The notes beneath the pieces were generated by a model. That model was not told the DNA's origin. It saw only the letters and a list, made by a program, of their open reading frames with translations, and did not search any database. A program made the position numbers and the translations under genes. This document shows positions 29,039 through 38,560 of a stretch of 64,000 nucleotides of DNA, piece after piece; the stretch's first letter is position 1, and every line of letters starts with the position of its first letter. The DNA comes from Saccharomycopsis phalli (taxonomy: Eukaryota; Ascomycota; Saccharomycetes; Ascoideales; Saccharomycopsidaceae): positions 744,001 through 808,000 of the forward strand of contig CP073217.1 of NCBI GenBank assembly GCA_020342235.1, given 5' to 3'.

Positions 29039-30745
29039 GTTTTGAGAAGAATTGAATGACAATTGAATGTTGACCTTGTAGTGAAGCGATTCTCTTGGTT
29101 AGGTGGGTGCAAATGTAGAAGTGATGTGAGATTGCTGTGGCTTGACATGGCTTTAATATTTGTGGCTAATGTGTAAATTCTGTTGTATTCAAAGTGAGTC
29201 TTTATAATCAGTCCTGGGTCATTGATGATTTATTTACTACAAATGCCGTGCCAATTTCTGAGATTAATGGGGTGCTGACAGGATCAGCAAGTGATGCAAT
29301 TATACAGGGGTGTCCCTTATAATAATAATAATAATATTTATTTTTTGTATTTAGCTATATATTGTCTCCGGCAATACGGTTATTCGACAGATATATTTTC
29401 ACTCAGGAACATCCTGAGGCAGCATTGCTGTTGAAGAAAACCCTTTGTCAATGGTGTCCCTTATGATTGACATTAAACTACCTCGAGACGAGCAATTTTG
29501 AATAGATATTTGAGTAGACCATTCATTGACCATATTGTGTTTAGATGGTTCTTGTATATTACTTAGCCCAAGTATTTTAGTTGTATACTATCTTCAGTGG
29601 TAAATCTGCATTGGAAAGTTGGACACTGTCGGCGATTGAATACTTGGCACGGCTTGATGACTGAGCTGAAGCATTGGAACAAAAGGCATTACGTTGACTT
29701 TCGAGTTCCTTGATTAGTGAGGGTTGTTTACGTGATTGTTTATATAGGCAAGTTGAGGCAGGTTGTATTCATGAGAATAGTTTGACTGGTGCTGAATTGC
29801 CAGTGGTGATTTACAGTTGTATTGGAGGCTGCAAGTTGCAATCGGAGTTTTATGGCGAGGGAAAGATCTGGCGCAACAGCGATGCATTGATAGAGGTAAT
29901 AATGAGGCGATAACGAGGCAATGAGGCAATGAGGCGATAATGAGGCAATGAGCCGTGGCATTGAGCTGAGGCAACGAATTGTATTGTCAATGACTCAAGA
30001 ATTGAGTAAAGACGGTGTTGAGAGACTGAAGCAAGGATGAGAATACATTGTATGGTGTGAAAGGGACATGATTTATGCATCTGTTGGTAAATGCTGATGC
30101 AAGTTTGGGTTGGTGCGATGAAATTGGCAGATGAAATTGGCAGATGAATGCAAGATGAAGTGAGCATGGCAAGAATGAAAGGGAGGAAATTGAAATGGAG
30201 AGCAGAATGGAGAGCAGAATGGAGAGCAGAATGGAGAGCAGAATGGAGAGCAGGGTTGAAAGGGGAGGAAATTGAAATGAAGAGCAGGAATGAGAGTAGG
30301 AATGAAAGTACCAATGAAGCATCAATGTCAGAATCATGAAAGCATCAATGAAGCATCAATAAAATACATGGCCAATTACCAATGAAATTAATTTCAATAA
30401 TTGCAAAATAAATGGAGCCACAGCTTCAATGCCCAACTTCAATGCCCAATGTCATTGCCCAACTTGAATGGAAGCAACGCGAATGCAACCAAGAAAAGCA
30501 GGAAAAGACGATACGTACAATGCGAATACAACGAATTCTAGACCACCAGTGTATTGACAGTTTGGCCCGAATGAATTGGAATTTTGACTACATATGGTAT
30601 TGGCATTTTGACTACATATGGCGACAGTTTGACTCAGGTGAATACCTTCAGTGGAGGAGTGGAGGAGTGGAGGGAGGAGGAGGAGTGAGTGTGCGCTGAC
30701 TAAGCACCGGGTAACACCCGCATATCTGTCAAGATCCTTTATACA
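29039..30745. other. 1.7-kb intergenic region with SINE-like insertion and 12-bp repeat
   Basis: It contains the family-1 element at 29321-29452, loose repeats of gaggcaatgaggcgata at 29900-29955, and a purine-rich 12-bp minisatellite (ggagagcagaat, nearly five units, 30197-30254). Degenerate atcaatgaagcatcaat and caacttcaatgcccaa repeats follow at 30310-30470, then (gtggag)n at 30650-30685. No gene was accepted. Confidence 0.6.
29321..29452 (-). mobile_element. SINE-like dispersed repeat, family 1, copy with 12-bp target-site duplication
   Basis: A 132-bp insertion bounded by perfect direct repeats GGTGTCCCTTAT at 29309-29320 and 29453-29464. Its left end is a run of (aat)n leading into atatttatt, so on the minus strand it ends in a simple A/T trinucleotide tail, the pattern left by target-primed reverse transcription. 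It includes a 7-bp stem CTCAGGA-aca-TCCTGAG (29402-29418). It has no coding capacity. It could be a true SINE or the 3' end of a 5'-truncated LINE; I saw no tRNA-like A/B boxes. Confidence 0.75.
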
Positions 30746-31735
30746 ATGTGCAACATGGGATACTACGACCCAGAGACGGGTCCATATTACGACCGGAAGA
30801 AGCAGCGGCGCGTGGCGCTAGTGACGGGCGGCAACGGTGGCATTGGGTGGTACACTGTGCTCCATCTCTATCTCCACGGGTACGTTGTGTATTTGGCTGG
30901 ACGGAGCACCAAGCGCATCGAGGCGGCGATAGACGATATTGGCGCGGAGGCCGAGCGGCGGGTTCTGGAATATTCGCGGCAGGATGCGGCGGCGCGGCCG
31001 TTGGGCGAGCTCCGGTACGTGCTTATGGATTTGCAGGACTTGACGTCGGTCGGCAAGGCATGCGGGTACTTTCTCCAGCAGGAGCAGCAGTTGCACCTTC
31101 TTGTCGCCAACGCAGGGGTCATGGCACTCCCGTTCAGCACAACCGTCGACGGGCTCGAGATCCAGATGCAGACAAACTACGTCGCACACGTTCTCTTGCT
31201 GGAGCTTCTTCTGCCGGCAATCGACCGTGCCGACCGGCCGCGGCTCGTGTACTTGTCCTCAATCGGCCACATGCTCAGCTTCCGCCGGTTTCTGCCAGAT
31301 AGCTGCTTCAACTACCACCCGAACATCGTCTTCACCTGGCTCCGGTACGGACTTGCCAAGACATATGGCATCCACTATGTCCGGGTGCTTGCTCTCAAGA
31401 AGCCGCAGCTTCTCAGCATTGCAGTGCACCCGGGCTTTGTCATGAACACCAACTTGTTTGGCTACTGGACCCGGCTTCCGATTGTCGGTGTGGTGTTTTG
31501 GGTGCTTTTCCAGATCTTTGGCTGGATCTTTGGCGTCGGAGTCGAGGAAGGCTCCCTTGCGACTCTCAGGGCAGCCATGTCGCCCGAATTGTCTCCGGAA
31601 AACGATAGCGGCAAGTATTTGGCCACTGGCGGAGTCGAGGCTCGGCCAAGCAAACTAGCTTCTGACATGTCGTATGCACTAGACAGCTACACGTGGGCAT
31701 TGGCCCAGTTGCGTGCCCGGGGATTTGCTGTATAA
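30746..31735 (+). CDS. ENV9: Short-chain dehydrogenase (Env9-like)
   Basis: An NAD(P)-dependent oxidoreductase of the retinol-dehydrogenase-like SDR group; the yeast homologue Env9 is tied to lipid droplet and vacuole morphology. In the 329 aa: DPETGPYYDRKKQR, then the cofactor motif TGGNGGIGWYTVLHLYLHG (about 27-45), NAGVMALP, the catalytic YLSSIGHM serine region and YGLAK (Tyr-x3-Lys). A hydrophobic segment near residues 245-265 (LPIVGVVFWVLFQIFGWIFG) is a likely membrane or lipid-droplet anchor. The start is ATG 30746; a second Met three codons on is an equal candidate. A very GC-rich coding region. Confidence 0.88.
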   Translation: MCNMGYYDPETGPYYDRKKQRRVALVTGGNGGIGWYTVLHLYLHGYVVYLAGRSTKRIEAAIDDIGAEAERRVLEYSRQDAAARPLGELRYVLMDLQDLTSVGKACGYFLQQEQQLHLLVANAGVMALPFSTTVDGLEIQMQTNYVAHVLLLELLLPAIDRADRPRLVYLSSIGHMLSFRRFLPDSCFNYHPNIVFTWLRYGLAKTYGIHYVRVLALKKPQLLSIAVHPGFVMNTNLFGYWTRLPIVGVVFWVLFQIFGWIFGVGVEEGSLATLRAAMSPELSPENDSGKYLATGGVEARPSKLASDMSYALDSYTWALAQLRARGFAV

Positions 31736-33126
31736 TACTGTTTAATATATGTCCATTGTGTCGATCTACCAGCGATCTCCATGCAATCTGACCATGACCA
31801 ACTGACTGGAAATCTGGCTACGACCATTTGACCAACTGACTGGCAATTTGGCTATGCAATCTGACCAACTGACTGGCAATCTGTTTATCTGACTGGCAAT
31901 CTGTTTATCTGACTGGCAATCTGACATCTATTCATCTGACTATTATACCTGTCCATGATCTAGCCATTGTGTCTTGTCATCATATCTATCCACCATATGA
32001 CCATGACTTGACCATGATTTGGCCATCATATAGTTCATATCTAGCCATTATATAACCAGATCTATCCACCATATAACCAGATCTATCCATCAGATCTATC
32101 CACTATATAATACATATCTATGCACCAGATCTATCCACTATATAATACATATCTATGCACCAGATCTATCCACTATATCCACCCATCATATGACCGTATC
32201 CATCCACCATAATCCATATCCATCCACCATATGTCCATATCTATCCACTATGTCTATCCACTATATCTACCCACTATATCTACCCACTATATAATACATA
32301 TCCATCCACTATATAGTCCATATCCATCCACTATATAGTCCATATCTATCCACCATATAATCCATACCTATCCCAATATGTCCATGCATACCACTATATA
32401 ACCATATCTATCCAATGTCACCATATGTCCATATCTATCTAATATCACCATATGTCCATACATATCCAATGTCACCATATGTCCATACCTATCTCAATAT
32501 GTCCATACCTACCCAATTCCCATTCCTTAGGAGAGCTACCGTTTAGTACCTTGGGAGAGGTGACTCAAGTCACCTCCAAAGATCTGACAAAAGCTCATTG
32601 CCAATACTCATTACTACACACATTTACAAGCTCTAGTCAAAAGTTTATGTCTCAGAGTCTTCTTTCAACGACTACATAGCAACACCGTCCTTAGTCTTTT
32701 TCAACGACTACATAGCAACACCGTCCTTAGTCTTTTTCAACGACTACATAGCAACACCGTCCTTAGTCATAGACGGCTAAAGTATAAACCCCCTCTGACA
32801 GCCTAATATAACTATAGCCTTAAATAAACATTATCATATCCACCTCCATGTATCAATGACCGTGCATCACCGCCGCTCGACGGGGCTCGCAACCAGGAAC
32901 CTTGGGCAGCTGTGCCGCCATTAGGCAGCGGTAGAGGCCCGCGTATATAGCCTCTTGTCCTTTTGGAATTTCCTCTCGCGGTCTCAAGACGTTTGCAACT
33001 GTGTACCAAGGTCACCGGTACATTTTAGGTTTTGCTCCGACTGCATATTTGTCAGCGGATCGCAAAAATTTCTTTTGGCCCTATATAAGTACCGCACCTC
33101 CCTTGCAGTCCTGCACACTCTTGATT
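31736..33126. promoter_or_regulatory. 1.4-kb upstream region of the bZIP gene: CATATCTATCCA repeats and family-2 element
   Basis: From 31790 to 31950 are repeats of ctgactggcaatctg. From about 32030 to 32520 the DNA is built from variants of catatctatccacca/tatataatac. At 32659-32766 three exact 36-bp units form part of a family-2 repeat that runs to about 32830. A TATA element (TATATAAG, 33082-33089) lies about 40 bp before the bZIP ATG. A long upstream region is typical of yeast regulator genes. Confidence 0.65.
32605..32832 (+). mobile_element. Dispersed repeat, family 2, copy with internal 36-bp triplication
   Basis: Read on the plus strand it ends gacggctaaagtata...cctaatataactatagcc and then ttaaataaacattatcat, the reverse complement of the blocks at 26262-26375. 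The caacgactacatagcaacac segment is present three times as a 36-bp tandem (32659-32694, 32695-32730, 32731-32766). To the left the match continues through ctcagagtct and tcaaaagtttat. Confidence 0.6.
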
Positions 33127-33630
33127 ATGGATTTCAACTACTCCAACAGCTACATCTCAAATCTCAACTTGGAGGCAGGCGATTCGCCACAAGACACCCC
33201 GCACACCGACCTCAGTGTGTTTACAAACACCGACTTCTTCGACTTGGACGTGTTTTCGGGCGAGCAGTTTGCCAAGCAGCACAATGTCCAGCTCTTTGAC
33301 AACTTGGTTAATGACACATTCAATGTCCAGCCCCAGGTGCCAGTGACACAGTATCCGGCTAGCCGAGTGGCAAAGAAGAGTACTACGGTGCTAGAAGACA
33401 AGCGGAAGCGCAACACCGTGGCGTCGGCACGATTCCGGATCAAGAAGAAGTTGAAGGAACAGAAGATGGAGCAGGAATTGAGCGATCTCAAGACGCGGGT
33501 GTCGGAATTGAACTCGGTGATCCTCAAGCTCGAGATGGAAAACAAGTGTCTCAAGAACTTGGTGATAGAGAAGAACGAGAAGAAGAGCAACGAGCTCTTG
33601 TCGGACATTAAGCGATCTGCCGCAAACTAA
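33127..33630 (+). CDS. CYS3: bZIP transcription factor, CYS3/MET28-like (sulfur metabolism regulator type)
   Basis: The ATG at 33127 gives 167 aa. An acidic, Asn/Asp/Phe-rich N-terminal half (residues 1-75, LSVFTNTDFFDLDVFSGEQF) looks like an activation region. Residues about 90-155 are a bZIP. The basic region KRKRNTVASARFRIKKKLKEQ closely resembles Neurospora CYS3, Aspergillus MetR and S. pombe Zip1, which have NT-x-ASARFRxKKK. A leucine-zipper helix follows (LSDLKTRVSELNSVILKLEME, NKCLKNL). Family members activate sulfur assimilation genes; yeast Met28 acts with Cbf1 and Met4 at TCACGTG. A general GCN4 identity is less likely because the basic region differs. The target genes here are not known. 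Confidence 0.85.
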   Translation: MDFNYSNSYISNLNLEAGDSPQDTPHTDLSVFTNTDFFDLDVFSGEQFAKQHNVQLFDNLVNDTFNVQPQVPVTQYPASRVAKKSTTVLEDKRKRNTVASARFRIKKKLKEQKMEQELSDLKTRVSELNSVILKLEMENKCLKNLVIEKNEKKSNELLSDIKRSAAN

Positions 33631-34385
33631 CAGACATTTTTCATTTCATTCAGCATGGTTTCCAACAACCCGTTTACACTAATATCCTTTCCAACAAAGG
33701 AAAAGGTCTTTTCCAACAAAAGACTCTATATAAATTCATTTACGAAGTTTACGATCTTATCCAACATAAGACTTTTCTTACCGAGAAATTTCTACGGCAT
33801 ATTAACCTAATGTATACCCTCTAGCAGGATCCCTCCACCCAATTTCTTATCTGGCCAATCACACGCGCCAAAACCCACTCGCCGAGAAACCTTTGGGAAT
33901 CCCCAGGCTATTTTCATGCACCCTAATGAGGTTCCTCGCGGTGACATGCCGTAGCACAAAATGAGCACATTTCACGTGACCAGCTGAAACTCCCAGGTCT
34001 CAGATGGAAGCCCGTGTTTGAGGAACATGATGTTACACCTGTAAAAAAAAAAACAATGATCGGGTTATGTGCCCTGGTCGTACGGGTGATGACTTGGCAG
34101 AACCGTGACGCGGTTACCCTGCTGTGGGGGAATGCTCTTATGTGGAGACTGACTAGGGTCTACAATGGGGATATAGGGGAAATAACATTAAAACTATTGA
34201 ATAAAACGAAATGAGTTCTTGTCCCGTGAGGACAAACACGTGTGCGACGTATATTTTTCCATTGTAATTTTCCGCGGCGGCACGTCGTTGGTGGGACCAT
34301 AGCCCACGTAGTTTCTCCGCCACTGGTATCATGCAAAATAATAATTCATAAACTCATAACAAGCGTGGAAGCGTCCGGGCAGGCT
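33631..34385. other. Intergenic, AT-rich, no gene seen
   Basis: It holds short repeats of tttccaacaaa/ttatccaaca at 33655-33775, a CACGTG at 33973-33978 and a CACGTG at about 34229. Small open frames at 34014-34214 and 34242-34448 lack recognisable composition. The latter is the complement of the small spliced gene. Confidence 0.5.
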
Positions 34386-34720
34386 TTAATAGATGCTGTT
34401 TTTGCGTATTTTGCCCAACTTGTGCCGAGTCTCGTGTATGGATACTGACCGCTGGAGTTTTTTGTTGGCACAGCTGAAGCACAATTTGAGGTGTTTGTTG
34501 TTGTGGAAGTACTCTTCGAACGATTCGGGCGTCTGGTACCATATTTTGTTGTATACGTGGCAGTAGGGACAGTATTCGTCGGTGTTGGAGGTGTAGTTTG
34601 AGAATCCTGCGGAGGAGTAGATATAGTTTGACTGGGGTTAGAATGGGGCTGAGGGCAGACGAGCAAAAAGGCAAGGCGGATCGAATAACGGGACGCGAGC
34701 CAGTACATTAAACTTACCAT
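34386..34720 (-). CDS. Small spliced gene, zinc-ribbon-like protein (82 aa)
   Basis: Proposed structure: exon 1 is only the ATG (34720-34718), an 86-nt intron runs 34717-34632, and exon 2 is 34631-34386 including the stop. The donor GTAAGT follows the ATG directly, and the intron ends TTCTAACCCCAG, the same compact branch/acceptor layout as the TIF11 and TIM17 introns here. Exon 2 is in phase and encodes SNYIYSSAGF..., then CPYC at 21-24 and CFSC at 51-54 of the exon. Between them is an aromatic-rich segment (VYNKIWYQTPESFEEYFHNN), and a basic tail follows (RHKLGKIRKNSIY). Two CxxC knuckles 26 residues apart suggest one bound zinc. I do not recognise the family. It lies about 160 bp beyond the MEX67 3' end on the same strand, with a CACGTG at 34840-34845 as likely promoter element. 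Confidence 0.55.
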
Positions 34721-34880
34721 GATGATTAAAAACCTGGATCTGGAAACCTGAATGTGGGGATGTAGGATGAAAATGTAAAATGCTGGAAAGCTTACGGGAC
34801 CAAGTCTGGGGTGCAGCTGCAGGGTTTACCCTGCCCATTCACGTGACCCGAATCTGGTGTATTTTTGGCTATATGTTACG

Positions 34881-36572
34881 TTAATTCATAAAAGCATCGG
34901 CGGGGATGTTGGCCTTGCTGGCGTTGAAGTTTGCCATGGCAACGTTGCCGTCCCAGTTGCTCTGTTCCATCAACATCCCGGCAAACTGGATGTTGAGCTT
35001 TGTAGCCACCATGATCTTGACCAACGACTCCTGCTGCTGCTGGCTCAAGTTGGCTGCAATCTCCGGCGGGATATTCACGTGTGCTGCAATTGCCACAGGG
35101 CTCACGTTCGTCACACTCACAGTCGCCGGGACGGGGGGTGTGTCCGGGGCCCAGGCCTGCGGCCCGGTGTGCGGCCGTACCGCATAAATGTCGGAGGCCA
35201 CAACAAACGAGTTTCCGGCCGACACAAGAAGCCAGGTGCGGTCAAAGGAGCGCGGCTGGAGCTGGCTGGTAGCGGAGTTGTTGTGCGAGAAACCGCCTCT
35301 TCTGTTTGTATGCCGGGACACGGTCTTTTTGACCTGCGGCTCTGCGACCTCGTCAAACTCACCATGCAACACCACCTGAATCACCATGTCGCTGACCTTC
35401 CATGCGTCTGTGGAAAACTTCTCTGGACTGGTTGCCAACGCGTGCCTCGTGCCGGGAAGGTTCTGGAACAACCCCAGGATCTGTTGCGAGCCCTTGCCCA
35501 ACTTCGTGGCGGCGCCAGAGGCAGATCGCGACAAGTTGCGCGATCCGGCCAAGTAGTAGTGCCAGTTTCCTGGGTCGGATGATGGCGATGGCGCAGCAGT
35601 GTCGACCAGGAACGAGAATTGTGAGTCGTCGGTGTATAACGGCATCAACTTGTCGCGATCCGAGTCCCAGAGATCAAGGTAGTTGGCAATAAAGTCCGAG
35701 GCAATGCTCTGGACCTGCTGATCCTCGAAGAAAAACTGCCTGCGCGGCAACGGGAACTTCCAGATCTGCTTCAACTTGTTTTCGTCCCGCACGGTCTGGG
35801 AGTCCAAGAGAATCATCCGCGGAAACAACCGGAGCATCTCGTCCTTGTACCCAGGATCGTGTGTGATGGGATTGCCCACGAGAATAAGCTCCCGCAAGCT
35901 GTTGAGCTTGTGGCGGAACCCGTCCAAGGCCTTGAGCTTGGTGATGTTGTTTGCCGACAAGGACAAGTTCTTCAAAAATGGAAACGTCTGGGGGAGCAAT
36001 GCCACAGTCGCACTGTCCTGGAGCCCGTTTTCGGACAAATTCACGCTCTCAATGTCGCTCAAGTACGTCTCATTCGCGGCAACCGTGAACATTGCACTAA
36101 ACACTTTGGCGAGTGACAACAGAAAAAGATTGATCGACTGCAACTCGTGATCGCCCGCTGTGTTTGTCAAGTCCAATAACTTGATCTCGGGATTGTATCG
36201 CCGCTTCAAAAACGACTTGAACATCTCCACCGTGTTCGAAGTGGCTCCCGAACCAACAACCTCGATCTTCAATGTATTTCCGGCAAATCGCATCCCGCTA
36301 AACCCTTTTAAGTAGTCCGCATCCTTCTGATTCGCCACACTGCCTCGGATAACCTCTCCATTCACCTCTGTATCGCGAAGCCCAATCCGCGCCTTGCGCG
36401 AAATAAACGTCACCAACTCCTGCTTGCTCGCATTGGTCCATCCCCGGATCTCGACCCACACTTTATTATTGTCGGTGAACTCGTCTACCTTTTTGTTGAG
36501 TCCGCCATTATTCTGGTATCCACCATTGTTCTGATACCCGCCTCTATTTCTCGAGTGTCCACGATAACTCAT
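34881..36572 (-). CDS. MEX67: mRNA export receptor Mex67
   Basis: Exports mRNA (and pre-60S particles) through nuclear pores as a heterodimer with Mtr2. The 563-aa protein (yeast 599) has the whole NXF1 layout. A Gly/Asn/Arg-rich N-terminus comes first, then an RRM-like domain (VWVEIRGWTNASKQELVTFI), four leucine-rich repeats (about 140-270, for example FPFLKNLSLSANNITKL and LRELILVGNPI) and an NTF2-like domain (about 285-450, IASDFIANYLDLWDSDRDKLMPLY). The C-terminal UBA domain (about 505-563, LVKIMVATKLNIQFAGMLMEQSNWDGNVAMANF) binds FG repeats. The start is ATG 36572. Confidence 0.96.
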   Translation of the reverse strand: MSYRGHSRNRGGYQNNGGYQNNGGLNKKVDEFTDNNKVWVEIRGWTNASKQELVTFISRKARIGLRDTEVNGEVIRGSVANQKDADYLKGFSGMRFAGNTLKIEVVGSGATSNTVEMFKSFLKRRYNPEIKLLDLTNTAGDHELQSINLFLLSLAKVFSAMFTVAANETYLSDIESVNLSENGLQDSATVALLPQTFPFLKNLSLSANNITKLKALDGFRHKLNSLRELILVGNPITHDPGYKDEMLRLFPRMILLDSQTVRDENKLKQIWKFPLPRRQFFFEDQQVQSIASDFIANYLDLWDSDRDKLMPLYTDDSQFSFLVDTAAPSPSSDPGNWHYYLAGSRNLSRSASGAATKLGKGSQQILGLFQNLPGTRHALATSPEKFSTDAWKVSDMVIQVVLHGEFDEVAEPQVKKTVSRHTNRRGGFSHNNSATSQLQPRSFDRTWLLVSAGNSFVVASDIYAVRPHTGPQAWAPDTPPVPATVSVTNVSPVAIAAHVNIPPEIAANLSQQQQESLVKIMVATKLNIQFAGMLMEQSNWDGNVAMANFNASKANIPADAFMN

Positions 36573-36660
36573 GGTGCAAAAAACGCCAGAAGCAAAAATT
36601 CACGGGCGTGGGAAAAAAAAAAAAAAAATTTCAAACTACAAATGTCACGTGATACATACA

Positions 36661-37214
36661 TTAGATGTCGTCAATGTCCAAGTCGTCGAGCTTCTTGTTT
36701 CCGCCATCTTCGTCATCAGATGCTGCGCCAAACTCAAAGTTCACGTCGCCCTCGTCGTCTTCAATGAACCCGGTCGTCTCGTTGATCTTTGCGTTCTCAG
36801 GCAACTCGCCCATGTTCTTCAACTGCCGCGCCTCCTCAATCGAGTATCGCTCAATAATATCACATTGGCCGTCCTGGAAATCCCGCAACGACACCAACAC
36901 AATGTCCCCGAGCCCCATCCATGCCTTCTTCCGCAACTTCCCGCGAATGTGGCCCATCCGCTTCACTCCGTCAAAACACTGGACCTCCAACCGCCCGTTG
37001 CCCAACAATTTCGCCACAGACGCGTACACCTGGCCCTCGTCCCGGAGCACCAACTCCTTCTTGTGCCCGTCTATGTCGTTCTTACCACGTCTTCGGTTTT
37101 TTCCGCCCTGGCTGTTAGTATTATTTCGAGTTTCTCGCCGATGCTCGCCTTGATCCGGCTATCCCGGGCTGTTTGGACCCGTCTCGCGCATACTTTTCCT
37201 TTGCTCTTTGGCAT
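36661..37214 (-). CDS. TIF11: Translation initiation factor eIF1A, spliced
   Basis: eIF1A promotes 43S complex assembly, scanning and start codon choice. The gene has two exons. Exon 1 is 37214-37194 (MPKSKGK), the intron is 37193-37108 (86 nt; donor GTATGC, branch TACTAAC at 37120-37114, acceptor CCAG), and exon 2 is 37107-36661. The joined protein is 155 aa and starts [18 protein letters not shown], matching the family almost residue for residue. The OB fold follows ([44 protein letters not shown]). The acidic tail ends DDLDIDDI, as in animals. An AG directly after the branch sequence is skipped in favour of the one four bases later, which is the only choice that keeps frame. Confidence 0.93.
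37108..37193 (-). other. TIF11: Intron of TIF11
   Basis: 86 nt, GTATGC...TACTAACAGCCAG. The distance from branch A to the 3' splice site is about seven bases. It is phase 0 and placed after codon 7. Protein conservation across the junction ([13 protein letters not shown]) fixes both ends. Confidence 0.9.
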
Positions 37215-38149
37215 GTTGCTGGTTTTTTACAGTGTAAAAAATTTTAATTTTCGTGTGCACAACCAGGGACAATGGTAATGCAAGGGTGAGAAAAACTGCG
37301 ACTCTGGCAATGTGCGGTGGAAATTTATGGTATGCAAAGGCGAGGACAAGTTGTAGATTTAATATTGTCAAGTTGGGTGTAGTGTGAGTGTAGTGTGATT
37401 AAATGGTTTGTAGTGGTACTATTTGGGGTAGTGTATGTTGTATATCTGTATTACAATGATAAGGATGGATGGGTGGGTGGATGGATAGGATAGGATATGA
37501 ATATGGATGAGGATAGTATAGGATATGGATATGAATGTGAATAGGTTATGAATGTGAATATGGATGTGGATAGGATATGAATACGGATAGGATAGGATAG
37601 GACATGAATATGGACATGAATATGGACATGAATATGGTTGGATCTTCATTAGAATATCATTGGATCATAACTAACTCGTGATGCAAAATCATTGTATCAT
37701 AACTAGATCATAATACAACATCATTGAATCATAACCACAGCATAACCACAACATAACTACAGCATCATCGGATTATGATTACAACAGCACCACAACATCA
37801 TCGGAAAACCCTCATAGATGACTCGTTGACCAAACTATTTGGCAATGACGACCCAACATGCAACAGACGTGGAATTCACGCCCTATCATACATAACCTCC
37901 AATTCCCAGAGCTCTTGGAAGCTCGAATTATATCATGCCTTGATTAAATACTAGATTCCACTATGGAAGACACAACACACGCAATGTGTTTGCCAATCAG
38001 TCCACAACCTGATTGAGTTTTACCAGAACATGGTGAGATTCAGCAGTCAAACTTGAAAAGGGCAACCAGGCTTACACAATCAATACAAGTACCATATATC
38101 AACAATACAACTGCTCAAATAAGTTTAATCCCAGGCAACTATTCGAGAG

Positions 38150-38283
38150 TTGACGTGGGTTTTCAGCACTACTGCTCAGGATTTTCTTTAGCACTGCTGC
38201 CCAGGATGTTCCTGAGTGAAGATATATTTGTCAAATAACCATGCCGGAAACAATTCATAAATACAAAATAAATATTATTATAT
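38150..38283 (+). mobile_element. SINE-like dispersed repeat, family 1, copy C
   Basis: Reading left to right it shares gggttttc, actgctgcccaggatgttcctgag, atatatttgtcaaataacc, atgccgg and acaaaataaatattattata with the reverse complement of 29321-29452. An internal duplication of the gcactactgctcagga block is present. The A/T tail lies at the right end. The stem CAGGA-tgt-TCCTG is retained. Confidence 0.65.
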
Positions 38284-38454
38284 TATGATTACATCATTGG
38301 ATCATGATTACAACATCAGCTTCAACTCGGCTCAATGACAACCTACCTCAGGCTACCGTAGTACCCAGACAAGCTCATAGCCTGCCCACGCACAAACTAC
38401 TAGAACAACTACTCAAAATCCCGCCTGGAGATTTCTACCCATGTAAAGGATTTC

Positions 38455-38560
38455 ACTGAGCAAAAATATAGCGTTGCAGTCCTTGGTCTTGGACGGTGAA
38501 GTATACATCTCCGGAGCCAAAGTATAGCTATAGTCTTGAAATAATGATGATTACAAGATC
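38455..38560 (+). mobile_element. Dispersed repeat, family 2, copy C
   Basis: Contains gcagtccttggtcttggacgg, gaagtatacatctccggagcc and tatagctatagtcttgaaataatgatgatt. These are in the same order and orientation as the copy ending at about 32832, without the 36-bp triplication. It ends in an aaataatgatga tail. Confidence 0.55.

Noticed and set aside
33001-33126. N-terminal extension of the bZIP protein
   Set aside because: It would cover the TATATAAG element at 33082. The Met at 33127 is in a better context and begins the acidic activation region.
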